A stretch of 64,000 nucleotides of DNA from Pseudomonas sp. PH1b (lineage in GTDB: Bacteria; Pseudomonadota; Gammaproteobacteria; Pseudomonadales; Pseudomonadaceae): assembly GCF_000633395.1 (NCBI RefSeq), contig NZ_AYMU01000002.1, forward strand, positions 558,001-622,000, written 5' to 3'. Below are positions 62,682 to 64,000 of this stretch, piece by piece; within the stretch, counting starts at the first letter, position 1; each line of letters opens with the position of its first letter. Under the pieces are notes generated by a model, which had not been told where the DNA came from, did not search any database, and saw only the letters and a program-made list of their open reading frames with translations. The translations under genes were made by a program, and so were the position numbers.

Positions 62682-64000
62682 ATGTCCCAGATTATGTTCC
62701 GTCCCAGCTTGCTGGCGATGGCTGTCGTTCTGAGTTACGCCACTCTGCCCGCTGTTGCCCAAGCCGCGGTCGACCCTCAGCAGGCCCAGGCCATGCGAGC
62801 GTTCGATCTGCCTGCCGGTGACCTGGGCGAGACCTTGAGCCGCATCGCCCGGGACAGCGGTCGGGTGCTATCGGTGGCTCCGCAGCTGCTCAGCGGCAAG
62901 CGTTCCAGCCGGGTCAGCGGGCAACTGACCCCCGAGCAAGCCGTGCAGCAGGCCCTGGCGGGCAGCGGTCTGGGCCTGAGTATCACCCCCAGCGGCACCT
63001 GGAGCCTCTACCCGTTGCCCACGGGGTCGGCGCTGCAGCTGCAGCCGACCCATATCCAGGGCCAGAACCAGGAGCAGGCCTGGGGCCCGGTGGACGGTTA
63101 CGTGGCCACCCGCAGCGCCACTGCGACCAAGACCGACACGCCGATCCTGGAGATTCCCCAGACCATCAACGTGGTCACCGCCGATCAGGTGCAGACTCAG
63201 GGAGCGCGCAATCTGACCCAGGTGCTGCGCTACACCCCGGGGCTGAGTGTCAACGGCTACACCGACCGCAACACCATTGCCGACGAGATCACCAGCCGCG
63301 GTTTCGCCCCGACCCCGCTGTACCTGGACGGCGCCTACCTGCCCTATGCCGGCAGCCTGGGCGGGGCGCCGCAGATCGATCCCTACACCCTGGAGCGCAT
63401 CGAAGTGCTCAAAGGCCCGTCGTCGGTGCTCTATGGGCAGAACCAGCCCGGTGGCCTGGTCAACCTGGTGTCCAAGCGCCCCAGCAGCGCGCCGCAACAT
63501 CAGGTCAAGTTCGGCCTGGGCAGCTACAACCGGGTCAATGGCGCCCTGGACAGCAGTGGCCCGCTGGATGATCAGGGGGAGTTCTCCTACCGCCTGATCG
63601 GCGTGGCGAAGAAGGGCAACGAGCAGGTGGCCCACACCAACAGCCAGCGCACCCTGCTGGCGCCGAGCCTGACCTGGAGCCCGAGCGACGCCACCCGCCT
63701 GACGCTGTTCGCGCAGATCCAGCGCGACGACGGCCTGGCCGACTACCAGGCCCTGCCAAAGATCGGCACCCTCGAACGCGGCCCCGACGGGCGCAAGATC
63801 GACCGGGATTTCTTCAACGGCGATTCGCACTACAACGATTACCAGCGCGACCAGTACATCCTCGGCTACGAGTTGAGCCAGGCCCTGAACGACGACCTGA
63901 AGTTCCGTTCCACGGCGCGCTACATCGACGTGCGCGACCGCTACACGGGCTTCTACCTGCGCGGCTTCGTCAGCGATGCTGGCGGCGCTACCGACTACAC
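62682..64000 (+). CDS. TonB-dependent siderophore receptor with signalling domain (3' end missing)
   Basis: The first 439 codons of an outer-membrane receptor that runs past the window end. A signal peptide ends near AVAQAA (about residue 28). An STN signalling domain follows (AFDLPAGDLGETLSRIARDSG to about residue 100). The plug domain includes IPQTINVVTADQV, VLRYTPGLSVNGYTDRN and IEVLKGPSSVLYGQNQPGGLVNLVSKRP, and then the beta-barrel begins. The STN domain and adjacent fecI/fecR indicate a cell-surface signalling receptor of the FoxA/FhuA/FpvA broad type. The ligand cannot be told from the N-terminal half. Confidence 0.92.
   Translation, partial: MSQIMFRPSLLAMAVVLSYATLPAVAQAAVDPQQAQAMRAFDLPAGDLGETLSRIARDSGRVLSVAPQLLSGKRSSRVSGQLTPEQAVQQALAGSGLGLSITPSGTWSLYPLPTGSALQLQPTHIQGQNQEQAWGPVDGYVATRSATATKTDTPILEIPQTINVVTADQVQTQGARNLTQVLRYTPGLSVNGYTDRNTIADEITSRGFAPTPLYLDGAYLPYAGSLGGAPQIDPYTLERIEVLKGPSSVLYGQNQPGGLVNLVSKRPSSAPQHQVKFGLGSYNRVNGALDSSGPLDDQGEFSYRLIGVAKKGNEQVAHTNSQRTLLAPSLTWSPSDATRLTLFAQIQRDDGLADYQALPKIGTLERGPDGRKIDRDFFNGDSHYNDYQRDQYILGYELSQALNDDLKFRSTARYIDVRDRYTGFYLRGFVSDAGGATDY

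Noticed and set aside
1..64000. CRISPR array, tRNA, rRNA, IS element or prophage
   Set aside because: No repeat-spacer pattern, cloverleaf, rRNA segment, transposase or phage gene was recognised by reading.

Overview
The window is GC-rich, gene-dense chromosomal DNA of a fluorescent Pseudomonas. The pyoverdine genes pvdS and pvdL, a Psl-type exopolysaccharide operon and a complete-looking atu (acyclic terpene utilisation) cluster together point to the P. fluorescens group, most like the P. protegens clade. The species call is inference from gene content only. No rRNA, tRNA, CRISPR array, prophage or insertion sequence was recognised.

Layout. 1-9.9 kb is housekeeping and mixed: the 3' end of an ammonium transporter, a Kef-type cation/H+ antiporter, two membrane acyltransferases, a glutaredoxin-like protein, an SOS-box-controlled S24-fold protein with a small partner gene, an RluA-family pseudouridine synthase, a YgdI/YgdR lipoprotein and moaB-moeA. 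10.0-25.1 kb (minus strand) is a 12-gene psl operon in the order pslA-B-D-E-F-G-H-I-J-(acyltransferase)-K-C. 25.6-33.6 kb holds a YegS-like lipid kinase, a NarX/NarL-type two-component pair, a small helical protein, cheV behind a sigma-28 (FliA) promoter, a MOSC protein, ppnP, a 3'-5' exonuclease and an Ldh2-family oxidoreductase. 33.7-42.8 kb is atuABCDEF (minus) with the divergent TetR regulator atuR and a strong inverted repeat between them.

42.9-64.0 kb is the iron region. It has an orphan periplasmic binding protein, a small Cys/His protein, pvdS (minus, Fur box upstream) and the divergent 13-kb pvdL (PvdS-type promoter). These are followed by an AT-richer GRAM-like gene, two tandem paralogues carrying a DGHYR motif reminiscent of the ParB/sulfiredoxin fold, and a Fur-box-controlled fecI-fecR-receptor set cut by the window end.

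How it works together. PvdS, made under iron limitation, would drive pvdL, which builds the acylated Glu-Tyr-Dab start of pyoverdine. The fecI/fecR/receptor set is a second cell-surface signalling system for a siderophore. The psl operon makes, modifies and exports a mannose-containing exopolysaccharide. The atu operon carboxylates and degrades citronellyl/geranyl-CoA. The least explained parts are the DGHYR paralogue pair and the SOS-box gene, whose S24 catalytic Ser and Lys appear to be replaced.
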